64,000 bases of DNA, taken from positions 682,001 through 746,000 of the forward strand of contig CAXKVF010000077.1 of NCBI GenBank assembly GCA_964057225.1, given 5' to 3'. Shown in pieces: positions 25,081-38,460 of this stretch. Numbering within the stretch: the first letter of the stretch is position 1; each line of letters starts with the position of its first letter. A program made the position numbers and the translations under genes. Source of the stretch: Auanema rhodensis. Its lineage: Eukaryota > Nematoda > Chromadorea > Rhabditida > Rhabditidae. Under the pieces are notes generated by a model that did no database searches, had not been told where the DNA came from, and saw only the letters and a program-made list of their open reading frames with translations.

Positions 25081-27191
25081 AAGCGAGTTACATACCAAGT
25101 GCACATCACGTGTACATTTAATTAGCATAAATTAAAGTTCACGTAAATTTCAAAGTCATGGTTACCATGAACCAATATCAATAAAAATTTGTTTTTAGAC
25201 TAATATGGACATGGGGAATCTAATTTTTAAAACCGCATCTCTTCATCTTTCACGTGAAGCGAGTTACATACCAAGTGCACATCACGTGTACATTTAATTA
25301 GCATAAATTAAAGTTCACGTAAATTTCAAAGTCATGGTTACCATGCACCAATATCAATAAAAATTTGTTTTTAGACTAATATGGACATGGGGAATCTAAT
25401 TTTGAAAACCGCATCTCTTTATCTTTCACGTGAAGCGAGTTACATACCAAGTGCACATCACGTGTACATTTAATTAGCATAAATTAAAGTTCACGTAATT
25501 TTCAAAGTCATGGTTACCATGAACCAATATCAATAAAAATTTGTTTTTAGACTAATATGGACATGGGGAATCTAATTTTGAAAACTGCATCTCTTTATCT
25601 TTCACGTGAAGCGAGTTACATACCAAGTGCACATCACGTGTACATTTAATTAGCATAAATTAAAGTTCACGTAAATTTCAAAGTCATGGTTACCATGAAC
25701 CAATATCAATAAAAATTTGTTTTTAGACTAATATGGACATGGGGAATCTAATTTTGAAAACCGCATCTCTTTATCTTTCACGTGAAGCGAGTTACATACC
25801 AAGTGCACATCACGTGTACATTTAATTAGCATAAATTAAAGTTCACGTAAATTTCAAAGTCATGGTTACCATGAAGCAATATCAATAAAAATTTGTTTTT
25901 AGACTAATATGGACATGGGGAATCTAATTTTGAAAACCGCATCTCTTTATCTTTCACGTGAAGCGAGTGACATACCAAGTGCACATCACGTGTACATTTA
26001 ATTAGCATAAATTAAAGTTCACGTAAATTTCAAAGTCATGGTTACCATGCACCAATATCAATAAAAATTTGTTTTTAGACTAATATGGACATGGGGAATC
26101 TAATTTTGAAAACCGCATCTCTTTATCTTTCACGTGAAGCGAGTTACATACCAAGTGCACATCACGTGTACATTTAATTAGCATAAATTAAAGTTCACGT
26201 AAATTTCAAAGTCATGGTTACCATGAACCAATATCAATAAAAATTTGTTTTTAGACTAATATGGACATGGGGAATCTAATTTTTAAAACCGCATCTCTTC
26301 ATCTTTCACGTGAAGCGAGTTACATACCAAGTGCACATCACGTGTACATTTAATTAGCATAAATTAAAGTTCACGTAAATTTCAAAGTCATGGTTACCAT
26401 GCACCAATATCAATAAAAATTTGTTTTTAGACTAATATGGACATGGGGAATCTAATTTTGAAAACCGCATCTCTTTATCTTTCACGTGAAGCGAGTTACA
26501 TACCAAGTGCACATCACGTGTACATTTAATTAGCATAAATTAAAGTTCACGTAAATTTCAAAGTCATGGTTACCATGAACCAATATCAATAAAAATTTGT
26601 TTTTAGACTAATATGGACATGGGGAATCTAATTTTGAAAACTGCATCTCTTTATCTTTCACGTGAAGCGAGTTACATACCAAGTGCACATCACGTGTACA
26701 TTTAATTAGCATAAATTAAAGTTCACGTAAATTTCAAAGTCATGGTTACCATGAACCAATATCAATAAAAATTTGTTTTTAGACTAATATGGACATGGGG
26801 AATCTAATTTTGAAAACCGCATCTCTTTATCTTTCACGTGAAGCGAGTTACATACCAAGTGCACATCACGTGTACATTTAATTAGCATAAATTAAAGTTC
26901 ACGTAAATTTCAAAGTCATGGTTACCATGAAGCAATATCAATAAAAATTTGTTTTTAGACTAATATGGACATGGGGAATCTAATTTTGAAAACCGCATCT
27001 CTTTATCTTTCACGTGAAGCGAGTTACATACCAAGTGCACATCACGTGTACATTTAATTAGCATAAATTAAAGTTCACGTAAATTTCAAAGTCATGGTTA
27101 CCATGCACCAATATCAATAAAAATTTGTTTTTGACTAATATGGACATGGGGAATCTAATTTTGGAAACCGCATCTCTTTATCTCTCACGTG
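25081..27191 (+). repeat. 6-mer higher-order repeat, two copies
   Basis: Two runs (25081-26136 and 26137-27191) share the order A(TTTTTAAAACC, CTTCATC), C, A(AAACTGC), A, H, C. The sixth monomer differs: 176 bp with GAGTGACAT in the first copy, 175 bp in the second, where the length-variant pair has taken its place. Confidence 0.8.
25785..25960 (+). repeat. Representative monomer, type H
   Basis: Type H keeps A at position 84 but has G at 92 (TACCATGAAGC). It looks like an intermediate or recombinant between types A and G. It is found mainly in domains C and D, at fixed places within their higher-order repeats, with two extra copies at 13465 and 13641. Confidence 0.9.
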
Positions 27192-27722
27192 AAGCGAGTT
27201 ACATACCAAGTGCACATCACGTGTACATTCAATTAGCATAAATTAAAGTTCACGTAAATTTCAAATTCATATGGTTACCATGCACCAATATCAATAAAAA
27301 TTTGTTTTTAGACTAATATGGACATGGGGAATCTAATTTTGAAAACCGCATCTCTTTATCTTTCACGTGAAGCGAGTTACATACCAAGTGCACATCACGT
27401 GTACATTTAATTAGCATAAATTAAAGTTCACGTAAATTTCAAAGTCATGGTTACCATGCACCAATATCAATAAAAATTTGTTTTTGACTAATATGGACAT
27501 GGGGAATCTAATTTTGGAAACCGCATCTCTTTATCTCTCACGTGAAGCGAGTTACATACCAAGTGCACATCACGTGTACATTCAATTAGCATAAATTAAA
27601 GTTCACGTAAATTTCAAATTCATATGGTTACCATGCACCAATATCAATAAAAATTTGTTTTTAGACTAATATGGACATGGGGAATCTAATTTTGAAAACC
27701 GCATCTCTTTATCTTTCACGTG
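27017..27722 (+). repeat. 175+178-bp pair, tandem duplicate
   Basis: Two 353-bp pairs lie back to back (27017-27369 and 27370-27722). Both carry GTTTTTGAC, TTTTGGAAACC, ATCTCTCACG, ACATTCAATTAG and AAATTCATATGG. ATCTCTCACG is absent from the pair at 24201, so it marks a younger sublineage of the pair. Confidence 0.92.
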
Positions 27723-28426
27723 AAGCGAGTTACATACCGAATGCACATCACGTGTACATTTAATTAGCATAAATTAAAGTTCACGTAAATTTCAAAGTCA
27801 TGGTTACCATGAAGCAATATTAATAAAAATTTGTTTTTAGACTAATATGGACATGGGGAATCTAATTTTGAAAACCGCATCTCTTTATCTTTCACGTGAA
27901 GCGAGTTACATACCAAGTGCACATCACGTGTACATTTAATTAGCATAAATTAAAGTTCACGTAAATTTCAAAGTCATGGTTACCATGAACCAATATCAAT
28001 AAAAATTTGTTTTTAGACTAATATGGACATGGGGAATCTAATTTTGAAAACTGCATCTCTTTATCTTTCACGTGAAGCGAGTTACATACCAAGTGCACAT
28101 CACGTGTACATTTAATTAGCATAAATTAAAGTTCACGTAAATTTCAAAGTCATGGTTACCATGAACCAATATCAATAAAAATTTGTTTTTAGACTAATAT
28201 GGACATGGGGAATCTAATTTTGAAAACCGCATCTCTTTATCTTTCACGTGAAGCGAGTTACATACCAAGTGCACATCACGTGTACATTTAATTAGCATAA
28301 ATTAAAGTTCACGTAAATTTCAAAGTCATGGTTACCATGAAGCAATATCAATAAAAATTTGTTTTTAGACTAATATGGACATGGGGAATCTAATTTTGAA
28401 AACCGCATCTCTTTATCTTTCACGTG

Positions 28427-29836
28427 AAGCGAGTTACATACCAAGTGCACATCACGTGTACATTTAATTAGCATAAATTAAAGTTCACGTAAATTTCAAA
28501 GTCATGGTTACCATGCACCAATATCAATAAAAATTTGTTTTTGACTAATATGGACATGGGGAATCTAATTTTGGAAACCGCATCTCTTTATCTCTCACGT
28601 GAAGCGAGTTACATACCAAGTGCACATCACGTGTACATTCAATTAGCATAAATTAAAGTTCACGTAAATTTCAAATTCATATGGTTACCATGCACCAATA
28701 TCAATAAAAATTTGTTTTTAGACTAATATGGACATGGGGAATCTAATTTTGAAAACCGCATCTCTTTATCTTTCACGTGAAGCGAGTTACATACCGAATG
28801 CACATCACGTGTACATTTAATTAGCATAAATTAAAGTTCACGTAAATTTCAAAGTCATGGTTACCATGAAGCAATATCAATAAAAATTTGTTTTTAGACT
28901 AATATGGACATGGGGAATCTAATTTTGAAAACCGCATCTCTTTATCTTTCACGTGAAGCGAGTTACATACCAAGTGCACATCACGTGTACATTTAATTAG
29001 CATAAATTAAAGTTCACGTAAATTTCAAAGTCATGGTTACCATGAACCAATATCAATAAAAATTTGTTTTTAGACTAATATGGACATGGGGAATCTAATT
29101 TTGAAAACCGCATCTCTTTATCTTTCACGTGAAGCGAGTTACATACCAAGTGCACATCACGTGTACATTTAATTAGCATAAATTAAAGTTCACGTAAATT
29201 TCAAAGTCATGGTTACCATGCACCAATATCAATAAAAATTTGTTTTTGACTAATATGGACATGGGGAATCTAATTTTGGAAACCGCATCTCTTTATCTCT
29301 CACGTGAAGCGAGTTACATACCAAGTGCACATCACGTGTACATTCAATTAGCATAAATTAAAGTTCACGTAAATTTCAAATTCATATGGTTACCATGCAC
29401 CAATATCAATAAAAATTTGTTTTTAGACTAATATGGACATGGGGAATCTAATTTTGAAAACCGCATCTCTTTATCTTTCACGTGAAGCGAGTTACATACC
29501 GAATGCACATCACGTGTACATTTAATTAGCATAAATTAAAGTTCACGTAAATTTCAAAGTCATGGTTACCATGAAGCAATATCAATAAAAATTTGTTTTT
29601 AGACTAATATGGACATGGGGAATCTAATTTTGAAAACCGCATCTCTTTATCTTTCACGTGAAGCGAGTTACATACCAAGTGCACATCACGTGTACATTTA
29701 ATTAGCATAAATTAAAGTTCACGTAAATTTCAAAGTCATGGTTACCATGAACCAATATCAATAAAAATTTGTTTTTAGACTAATATGGACATGGGGAATC
29801 TAATTTTGAAAACCGCATCTCTTTATCTTTCACGTG
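28427..29836 (+). repeat. 4-mer higher-order repeat of 705 bp, two copies
   Basis: Each copy (28427-29131 and 29132-29836) consists of the 175-bp and 178-bp monomers, a type H monomer with ACCGAATGC, and a type A monomer. The run 27370-28426 is a 1057-bp 6-mer relative with two extra monomers (A with AAACTGC, and A/H). Loss of two monomers from a 6-mer would give the 4-mer. Confidence 0.87.
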
Positions 29837-30716
29837 AAGCGAGTTACATACCAAGTGCACATCACGTGTACATTTAATTAGCATAAATTAAAGTTCACGT
29901 AAATTTCAAAGTCATGGTTACCATGCACCAATATCAATAAAAATTTGTTTTTAGACTAATATGGACATGGGGAATCTAATTTTGAAAACCGCATCTCTTT
30001 ATCTTTCACGTGAAGCGAGTTACATACCAAGTGCACATCACGTGTACATTTAATTAGCATAAATTAAAGTTCACGTAAATTTCAAAGTCATGGTTACCAT
30101 GAACAAATATCAATAAAAATTTGTTTTTAGACTAATATGGACATGGGGAATCTAATTTTGAAAATTGCATCTCTTTATCTTTCACGTGAAGCGAGTTACA
30201 TACCAAGTGCACATCACGTGTACATTTAATTAGCATAAATTAAAGTTCACGTAAATTTCAAAGTCATGGTTACCATGAACCAATATCAATAAAAATTTGT
30301 TTTTAGACTAATATGGACATGGGGAGTCTAATTTTGAAAACCGCATCTCTTCATCTTTCACGTGAAGCGAGTTACATACCAAGTGCACATCACGTGTACA
30401 TTTAATTAGCATAAATTAAAGTTCACGTAAATTTCAAAGTCATGGTTACCATGCACCAATATCAATAAAAATTTGTTTTTAGACTAATATGGACATGGGG
30501 AATCTAATTTTAAAAACCGCATCTCTTTATCTTTCACGTGAAGCGAGTTACATACCAAGTGCACATCACGTGTACATTTAATTAGCATAAATTAAAGTTC
30601 ACGTAAATTTCAAAGTCATGGTTACCATGAACCAATATCAATAAAAATTTGTTTTTAGACTAATATGGACATGGGGAATCTAATTTTGAAAACCGCATCT
30701 CTTTATCTTTCACGTG

Positions 30717-31772
30717 AAGCGAGTTACATACCAAGTGCACATCACGTGTACATTTAATTAGCATAAATTAAAGTTCACGTAAATTTCAAAGTCATGGTTA
30801 CCATGAACCAATATCAATGAAAATTTGTTTTTAGACTAATATGGACATGGGGAATCTAATTTTGAAAACCGCATCTCTTTATCTTTCACGTGAAGCGAGT
30901 TACATACCAAGTGCACATCACGTGTACATTTAATTAGCATAAATTAAAGTTCACGTAAAATTCAAAGTCATGGTTACCATGCACCAATATCAATAAAAAT
31001 TTGTTTTTAGACTAATATGGACATGGGGAATCTAATTTTGAAAACCGCATCTCTTTATCTTTCACGTGAAGCGAGTTACATACCAAGTGCACATCACGTG
31101 TACATTTAATTAGCATAAATTAAAGTTCACGTAAATTTCAAAGTCATGGTTACCATGAACCAATATCAATAAAAATTTGTTTTTAGACTAATATGGACAT
31201 GGGGAATCTAATTTTGAAAATCGCATCTCTTTATCTTTCACGTGAAGCGAGTTACATACCAAGTGCACATCACGTGTACATTTAATTAGCATAAATTAAA
31301 GTTCACGTAAATTTCAAAGTCATGGTTACCATGCACCAATATCAATAAAAATTTGTTTTTAGACTAATATGGACATGGGGAATCTAATTTTGAAAACCGC
31401 ATCTCTTTATCTTTCACGTGAAGCGAGTTACATACCAAGTGTACATCAAGTGTACATTTAATTAGCATAAATTAAAGTTCACGTAAATTTCAAAGTCATG
31501 GTTACCATGCACCAATATCAATAAAAATTTGTTTTTAGACTAATATGGACATGGGGAATCTAATTTTGAAAACCACATCTCTTTATCTTTCACGTGAAGC
31601 GAGTTACATACCAAGTGTACATCACGTGTACATTTAATTAGCATAAATTAAAGTTCACGTAAATTTCAAAGTCATGGTTACCATGCACCAATATCAATAA
31701 AAATTTGTTTTTAGACTAATATGGACATGGGGAATCTAATTTTGAAAACCGCATCTCTTTATCTTTCACGTG
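30717..31772 (+). repeat. Module A, second copy
   Basis: Order: A(ATGAAAA), C(GTAAAATTC), A(AAATCGC), C, C(GTGTACATCAAG), C(GTGTACATCACG). The same six-monomer order stands at 41453-42508, 10,736 bp (61 monomers) away, and a near relative at 1101-2024. The 44-bp duplication of the first copy is absent here. Confidence 0.85.
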
Positions 31773-33004
31773 AAGCGAGTTACATACCAAGTGCACATCA
31801 CGTGTACATTTAATTAGCATAAATTAAAGTTCACGTAAATTTCAAAGTCAAGGTTACCATGCACCAATATCAATAAAAATTTGTTTTTAGACTAATATGG
31901 ACATGGGGAATCTAATTTTGAAAACCGCATCTCTTTATCTTTCACGTGAAGCGAGTTACATACCAAGTGCACATCACGTGTACATTTAATTAGCATAAAT
32001 TAAAGTTCACGTAAATTTCAAAGTCATGGTTACCATGCACCAATATCAATAAAAATTTGTTTTTAGACTAATATGGACATGGGGAATCTAATTTTGAAAA
32101 CCGCATCTCTTTATCTTTCACGTGAAGCGAGTTACATACCAAGTGCACATCACGTGTACATTTAATTAGCATAAATTAAAGTTCACGTAAATTTCAAAGT
32201 CATGGTTACCATGAACCAATATCAATAAAAATTTGTTTTTAGACTAATATGGACATGGGGAATCTAATTTTGAAAATCGCATCTCTTTATCTTTCACGTG
32301 AAGCGAGTTACATACCAAGTGCACATCACGTGTACATTTAATTAGCATAAATTAAAGTTCACGTAAATTTCAAAGTCAAGGTTACCATGCACCAATATCA
32401 ATAAAAATTTGTTTTTAGACTAATATGGACATGGGGAATCTAATTTTGAAAACAGCATCTCTTTATCTTTCACGTGAAGCGAGTTACATACCAAGTGCAC
32501 ATCACGTGTACATTTAATTAGCATAAATTAAAGTTCACGTAAATTTCAAAGTCATGGTTACCATGCACCAATATCAATAAAAATTTGTTTTTAGACTAAT
32601 ATGGACATGGGGAATCTAATTTTGAAAACCGCATCTCTTTATCTTTCACGTGAAGCGAGTTACATACCAAGTGCACATCACGTGTACATTTAATTAGCAT
32701 AAATTAAAGTTCACGTAAACTTCAAAGTCATGGTTACCATGCACCAATATCAATAAAAATTTGTTTTTAGACTAATATGGACATGGGGAATCTAATTTTG
32801 AAAACCGCATCTCTTTATCTTTCACGTGAAGCGAGTTACATACCAAGTGTACATCACGTGTACATTTAATTAGCATAAATTAAAGTTCACGTAAATTTCA
32901 AAGTCAAGGTTACCATGCACCAATATCAATAAAAATTTGTTTTTAGACTAATATGGACATGGGGAATCTAATTTTGAAAACCGCATCTCTTTATCTTTCA
33001 CGTG

Positions 33005-35468
33005 AAGCGAGTTACATACCAAGTGCACATCACGTGTACATTTAATTAGCATAAATTAAAGTTCACGTAAATTTCAAAGTCATGGTTACCATGAACCAAT
33101 ATCAATAAAAATTTGTTTTTAGACTAATATGGACATGGGGAATCTAATTTTGAAAACCGCATCTCTTTATCTTTCACGTGAAGCGAGTTACATACCAAGT
33201 GCACATCACGTGTACATTTAATTAGCATAAATTAAAGTTCACGTAAATTTCAAAGTCAAGGTTACCATGCACCAATATCAATAAAAATTTGTTTTTAGAC
33301 TAATATGGACATGGGGAATCTAATTTTGAAAACCGCATCTCTTTATCTTTCACGTGAAGCGAGTTACATACCAAGTGTACATCAAGTGTACATTTAATTT
33401 GCATAAATTAAAGTTCACGTAAATTTCAAAGTCATGGTTACCATGCACCAATATCAATAAAAATTTGTTTTTAGACTAATACGGACATGGGGAATCTAAT
33501 TTTGAAAACCGCATCTCTTTATCTTTCACGTGAAGCGAGTTACATACCAAGTGCACATCACGTGTACATTTAATTAGCATAAATTAAAGTTCACGTAAAT
33601 TTCAAAGTCATGGTTACCATGCACCAATATCAATAAAAATTTGTTTTTAGACTAATATGGACATGGGGAATCTAATTTTGAAAACCGCATCTCTTTATCT
33701 TTCACGTGAAGCGAGTTACATACCAAGTGCACATCACGTGTACATTTAATTAGCATAAATTAAAGTTCACGTAAATTTCAAAGTCATGGTTACCATGAAC
33801 CAATATCAATAAAAATTTGTTTTTAGACTAATATGGACATGGGGAATCTAATTTTGAAAACCGCATCTCTTTATCTTTCACGTGAAGCGAGTTACATACC
33901 AAGTGCACATCACGTGTACATTTAATTAGCATAAATTAAAGTTCACGTAAATTTCAAAGTCATGGTTACCATGAACCAATATCAATAAAAATTTGTTTTT
34001 AGACTAATATGGACATGGGGAATCTAATTTTGAAAACCGCATCTCTTTATCTTTCACGTGAAGCGAGTTACATACCAAGTGCACATCACGTGTACATTTA
34101 ATTAGCATAAATTAAAGTTCACGTAAATTTCAAAGTCATGGTTACCATGCACCAATATCAATAAAAATTTGTTTTTAGACTAATATGGACATGGGGAATC
34201 TAATTTTGAAAACCGCATCTCTTTATCTTTCACGTGAAGCGAGTTACATACCAAGTGCACATCACGTGTACATTTAATTAGCATAAATTAAAGTTCACGT
34301 AAATTTCAAAGTCAAGGTTACCATGCACCAATATCAATAAAAATTTGTTTTTAGACTAATATGGACATGGGGAATCTAATTTTGAAAACCGCATCTCTTT
34401 ATCTTTCACGTGAAGCGAGTTACATACCAAGTGTACATCAAGTGTACATTTAATTAGCATAAATTAAAGTTCACGTAAATTTCAAAGTCATGGTTACCAT
34501 GCACCAATATCAATAAAAATTTGTTTTTAGACTAATATGGACATGGGGAATCTAATTTTGAAAACCGCATCTCTTTATCTTTCACGTGAAGCGAGTTACA
34601 TACCAAGTGCACATCACGTGTACATTTAATTAGCATAAATTAAAGTTCACGTAAATTTCAAAGTCATGGTTACCATGCACCAATATCAATAAAAATTTGT
34701 TTTTAGACTAATATGGACATGGGGAATCTAATTTTGAAAACCGCATCTCTTTATCTTTCACGTGAAGCGAGTTACATACCAAGTGCACATCACGTGTACA
34801 TTTAATTAGCATAAATTAAAGTTCACGTAAATTTCAAAGTCATGGTTACCATGCACCAATATCAATAAAAATTTGTTTTTAGACTAATATGGACATGGGG
34901 AATCTAATTTTAAAAACCGCATCTCTTTATCTTTCACGTGAAGCGAGTTACATACCAAGTGCACATCACGTGTACATTTAATTAGCATAAATTAAAGTTC
35001 ACGTAAATTTCAAAGTCATGGTTACCATGCACCAATATCAATAAAAATTTGTTTTTAGACTAATATGGACATGGGGAATCTAATTTTGAAAACCGCATCT
35101 CTTTATCTTTCACGTGAAGCGAGTTACATACCATGTGCACATCACGTGTACATTTAATTAGCATAAATTAAAGTTCACGTAAATTTCAAAGTCATGGTTA
35201 CCATGCACCAATATCAATAAAAATTTGTTTTTAGACTAATATGGACATGGGGAATCTAATTTTGAAAACCGCATCTCTTTATCTTTCACGTGAAGCGAGT
35301 TACATACCAAGTGCACATCACGTGTACATTTAATTAGCATAAATTAAAGTTCACGTAAATTTCAAAGTCATGGTTACCATGCACCAATATCAATAAAAAT
35401 TTGTTTTTAGACTAATATGGACATGGGGAATCTAATTTTGAAAACCGCATCTCTTTATCTTTCACGTG
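33005..35468 (+). repeat. 14-mer higher-order repeat, copy 1 (2464 bp)
   Basis: Fourteen monomers in the order A, C(GTCAAGG), C(GTGTACATCAAG, AATTTGCAT, TAATACGG), C, A, A, C, C(GTCAAGG), C(GTGTACATCAAG), C, C(TTTTAAAAACC), C, C(CCATGTGCAC), C. All rare barcodes recur 2464 bp later in the next block. Confidence 0.92.
33397..33404 (+). other. ATTTGCAT octamer created by a point change
   Basis: In this monomer TTAATTAGCAT has become TTAATTTGCAT, producing ATTTGCAT, the exact POU-domain octamer in reverse orientation. It also weakens the AT dyad of the monomer. The same change stands at 35861-35868 in copy 2 of the 14-mer. In a satellite this is most likely chance. Confidence 0.4.
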
Positions 35469-37932
35469 AAGCGAGTTACATACCAAGTGCACATCACGTG
35501 TACATTTAATTAGCATAAATTAAAGTTCACGTAAATTTCAAAGTCATGGTTACCATGAACCAATATCAATAAAAATTTGTTTTTAGACTAATATGGACAT
35601 GGGGAATCTAATTTTGAAAACCGCATCTCTTTATCTTTCACGTGAAGCGAGTTACATACCAAGTGCACATCACGTGTACATTTAATTAGCATAAATTAAA
35701 GTTCACGTAAATTTCAAAGTCAAGGTTACCATGCACCAATATCAATAAAAATTTGTTTTTAGACTAATATGGACATGGGGAATCTAATTTTGAAAACCGC
35801 ATCTCTTTATCTTTCACGTGAAGCGAGTTACATACCAAGTGTACATCAAGTGTACATTTAATTTGCATAAATTAAAGTTCACGTAAATTTCAAAGTCATG
35901 GTTACCATGCACCAATATCAATAAAAATTTGTTTTTAGACTAATACGGACATGGGGAATCTAATTTTGAAAACCGCATCTCTTTATCTTTCACGTGAAGC
36001 GAGTTACATACCAAGTGCACATCACGTGTACATTTAATTAGCATAAATTAAAGTTCACGTAAATTTCAAAGTCATGGTTACCATGCACCAATATCAATAA
36101 AAATTTGTTTTTAGACTAATATGGACATGGGGAATCTAATTTTGAAAACCGCATCTCTTTATCTTTCACGTGAAGCGAGTTACATACCAAGTGCACATCA
36201 CGTGTACATTTAATTAGCATAAATTAAAGTTCACGTAAATTTCAAAGTCATGGTTACCATGAACCAATATCAATAAAAATTTGTTTTTAGACTAATATGG
36301 ACATGGGGAATCTAATTTTGAAAACCGCATCTCTTTATCTTTCACGTGAAGCGAGTTACATACCAAGTGCACATCACGTGTACATTTAATTAGCATAAAT
36401 TAAAGTTCACGTAAATTTCAAAGTCATGGTTACCATGAACCAATATCAATAAAAATTTGTTTTTAGACTAATATGGACATGGGGAATCTAATTTTGAAAA
36501 CCGCATCTCTTTATCTTTCACGTGAAGCGAGTTACATACCAAGTGCACATCACGTGTACATTTAATTAGCATAAATTAAAGTTCACGTAAATTTCAAAGT
36601 CATGGTTACCATGCACCAATATCAATAAAAATTTGTTTTTAGACTAATATGGACATGGGGAATCTAATTTTGAAAACCGCATCTCTTTATCTTTCACGTG
36701 AAGCGAGTTACATACCAAGTGCACATCACGTGTACATTTAATTAGCATAAATTAAAGTTCACGTAAATTTCAAAGTCAAGGTTACCATGCACCAATATCA
36801 ATAAAAATTTGTTTTTAGACTAATATGGACATGGGGAATCTAATTTTGAAAACCGCATCTCTTTATCTTTCACGTGAAGCGAGTTACATACCAAGTGTAC
36901 ATCAAGTGTACATTTAATTAGCATAAATTAAAGTTCACGTAAATTTCAAAGTCATGGTTACCATGCACCAATATCAATAAAAATTTGTTTTTAGACTAAT
37001 ATGGACATGGGGAATCTAATTTTGAAAACCGCATCTCTTTATCTTTCACGTGAAGCGAGTTACATACCAAGTGCACATCACGTGTACATTTAATTAGCAT
37101 AAATTAAAGTTCACGTAAATTTCAAAGTCATGGTTACCATGCACCAATATCAATAAAAATTTGTTTTTAGACTAATATGGACATGGGGAATCTAATTTTG
37201 AAAACCGCATCTCTTTATCTTTCACGTGAAGCGAGTTACATACCAAGTGCACATCACGTGTACATTTAATTAGCATAAATTAAAGTTCACGTAAATTTCA
37301 AAGTCATGGTTACCATGCACCAATATCAATAAAAATTTGTTTTTAGACTAATATGGACATGGGGAATCTAATTTTAAAAACCGCATCTCTTTATCTTTCA
37401 CGTGAAGCGAGTTACATACCAAGTGCACATCACGTGTACATTTAATTAGCATAAATTAAAGTTCACGTAAATTTCAAAGTCATGGTTACCATGCACCAAT
37501 ATCAATAAAAATTTGTTTTTAGACTAATATGGACATGGGGAATCTAATTTTGAAAACCGCATCTCTTTATCTTTCACGTGAAGCGAGTTACATACCATGT
37601 GCACATCACGTGTACATTTAATTAGCATAAATTAAAGTTCACGTAAATTTCAAAGTCATGGTTACCATGCACCAATATCAATAAAAATTTGTTTTTAGAC
37701 TAATATGGACATGGGGAATCTAATTTTGAAAACCGCATCTCTTTATCTTTCACGTGAAGCGAGTTACATACCAAGTGCACATCACGTGTACATTTAATTA
37801 GCATAAATTAAAGTTCACGTAAATTTCAAAGTCATGGTTACCATGCACCAATATCAATAAAAATTTGTTTTTAGACTAATATGGACATGGGGAATCTAAT
37901 TTTGAAAACCGCATCTCTTTATCTTTCACGTG
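35469..37932 (+). repeat. 14-mer higher-order repeat, copy 2 (2464 bp)
   Basis: Tandem second copy of 33005-35468. I found no difference between the copies by eye, including the barcodes TAATACGG (about 35943), TTTTAAAAACC (about 37374) and CCATGTGCAC (about 37594). It is one of the most recent duplications in the window. A third copy begins at 37933 but diverges after one monomer. Confidence 0.92.
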
Positions 37933-38460
37933 AAGCGAGTTACATACCAAGTGCACATCACGTGTACATTTAATTAGCATAAATTAAAGTTCACGTAAAT
38001 TTCAAAGTCATGGTTACCATGAACCAATATCAATAAAAATTTGTTTTTAGACTAATATGGACATGGGGAATCTAATTTTGAAAACCGCATCTCTTTATCT
38101 TTCACGTGAAGCGAGTTACATACCAAGTGCACATCACGTGTACATTTAATTAGCATAAATTAAAGTTCACGTAAATTTCAAAGTCATGGTTACCATGCAC
38201 CAATATCAATAAAAATTTGTTTTTAGATTAATATGGACATGGGGAATCTAATTTTGAAAACCGCATCTCTTTATCTTTCAGGTGAAGCGAGTTACATACC
38301 AAATGCACATCACGTGTACATTTAATTAGCATAAATTAAAGTTCACGTAAATTTCAAAGTCATGGTTACCATGAACCAATATCAATAAAAATTTGTTTTT
38401 AGACTAATATGGACATGGGGAATCTAATTTTGAAAACCGCATCTCTTTATCTTTCACGTG

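Larger units (their letters stand above)
24201..29660 (+). repeat. Domain C of the array, with length-variant monomers
   Basis: Thirty-one monomers of types A, C and H. It is the only domain with 175-bp and 178-bp copies, which slip the register of the array. Other barcodes are AAACTGC, TTTTTAAAACC with CTTCATC, and ACCGAATGC (starts 27723, 28780, 29485). Types C and H occur at fixed places in local 6-mer and 4-mer repeats. No type G copy occurs here. Confidence 0.85.
29661..38108 (+). repeat. Domain A2 of the array
   Basis: Forty-eight monomers of 176 bp, mostly type C. The domain-A barcodes reappear: GTGTACATCAAG (31421, 33357, 34413, 35821, 36877), GTCAAGG (31773, 32301, 32829, 33181, 34237, 35645, 36701) and AAATCGC (31069, 32125). 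Near 30.0-30.4 kb a GGGAGTC plus CTTCATC copy followed by a type C copy matches the order near 0.4-0.9 kb. No type G copy and no CAGGTG copy occur before the last monomer. Confidence 0.82.
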
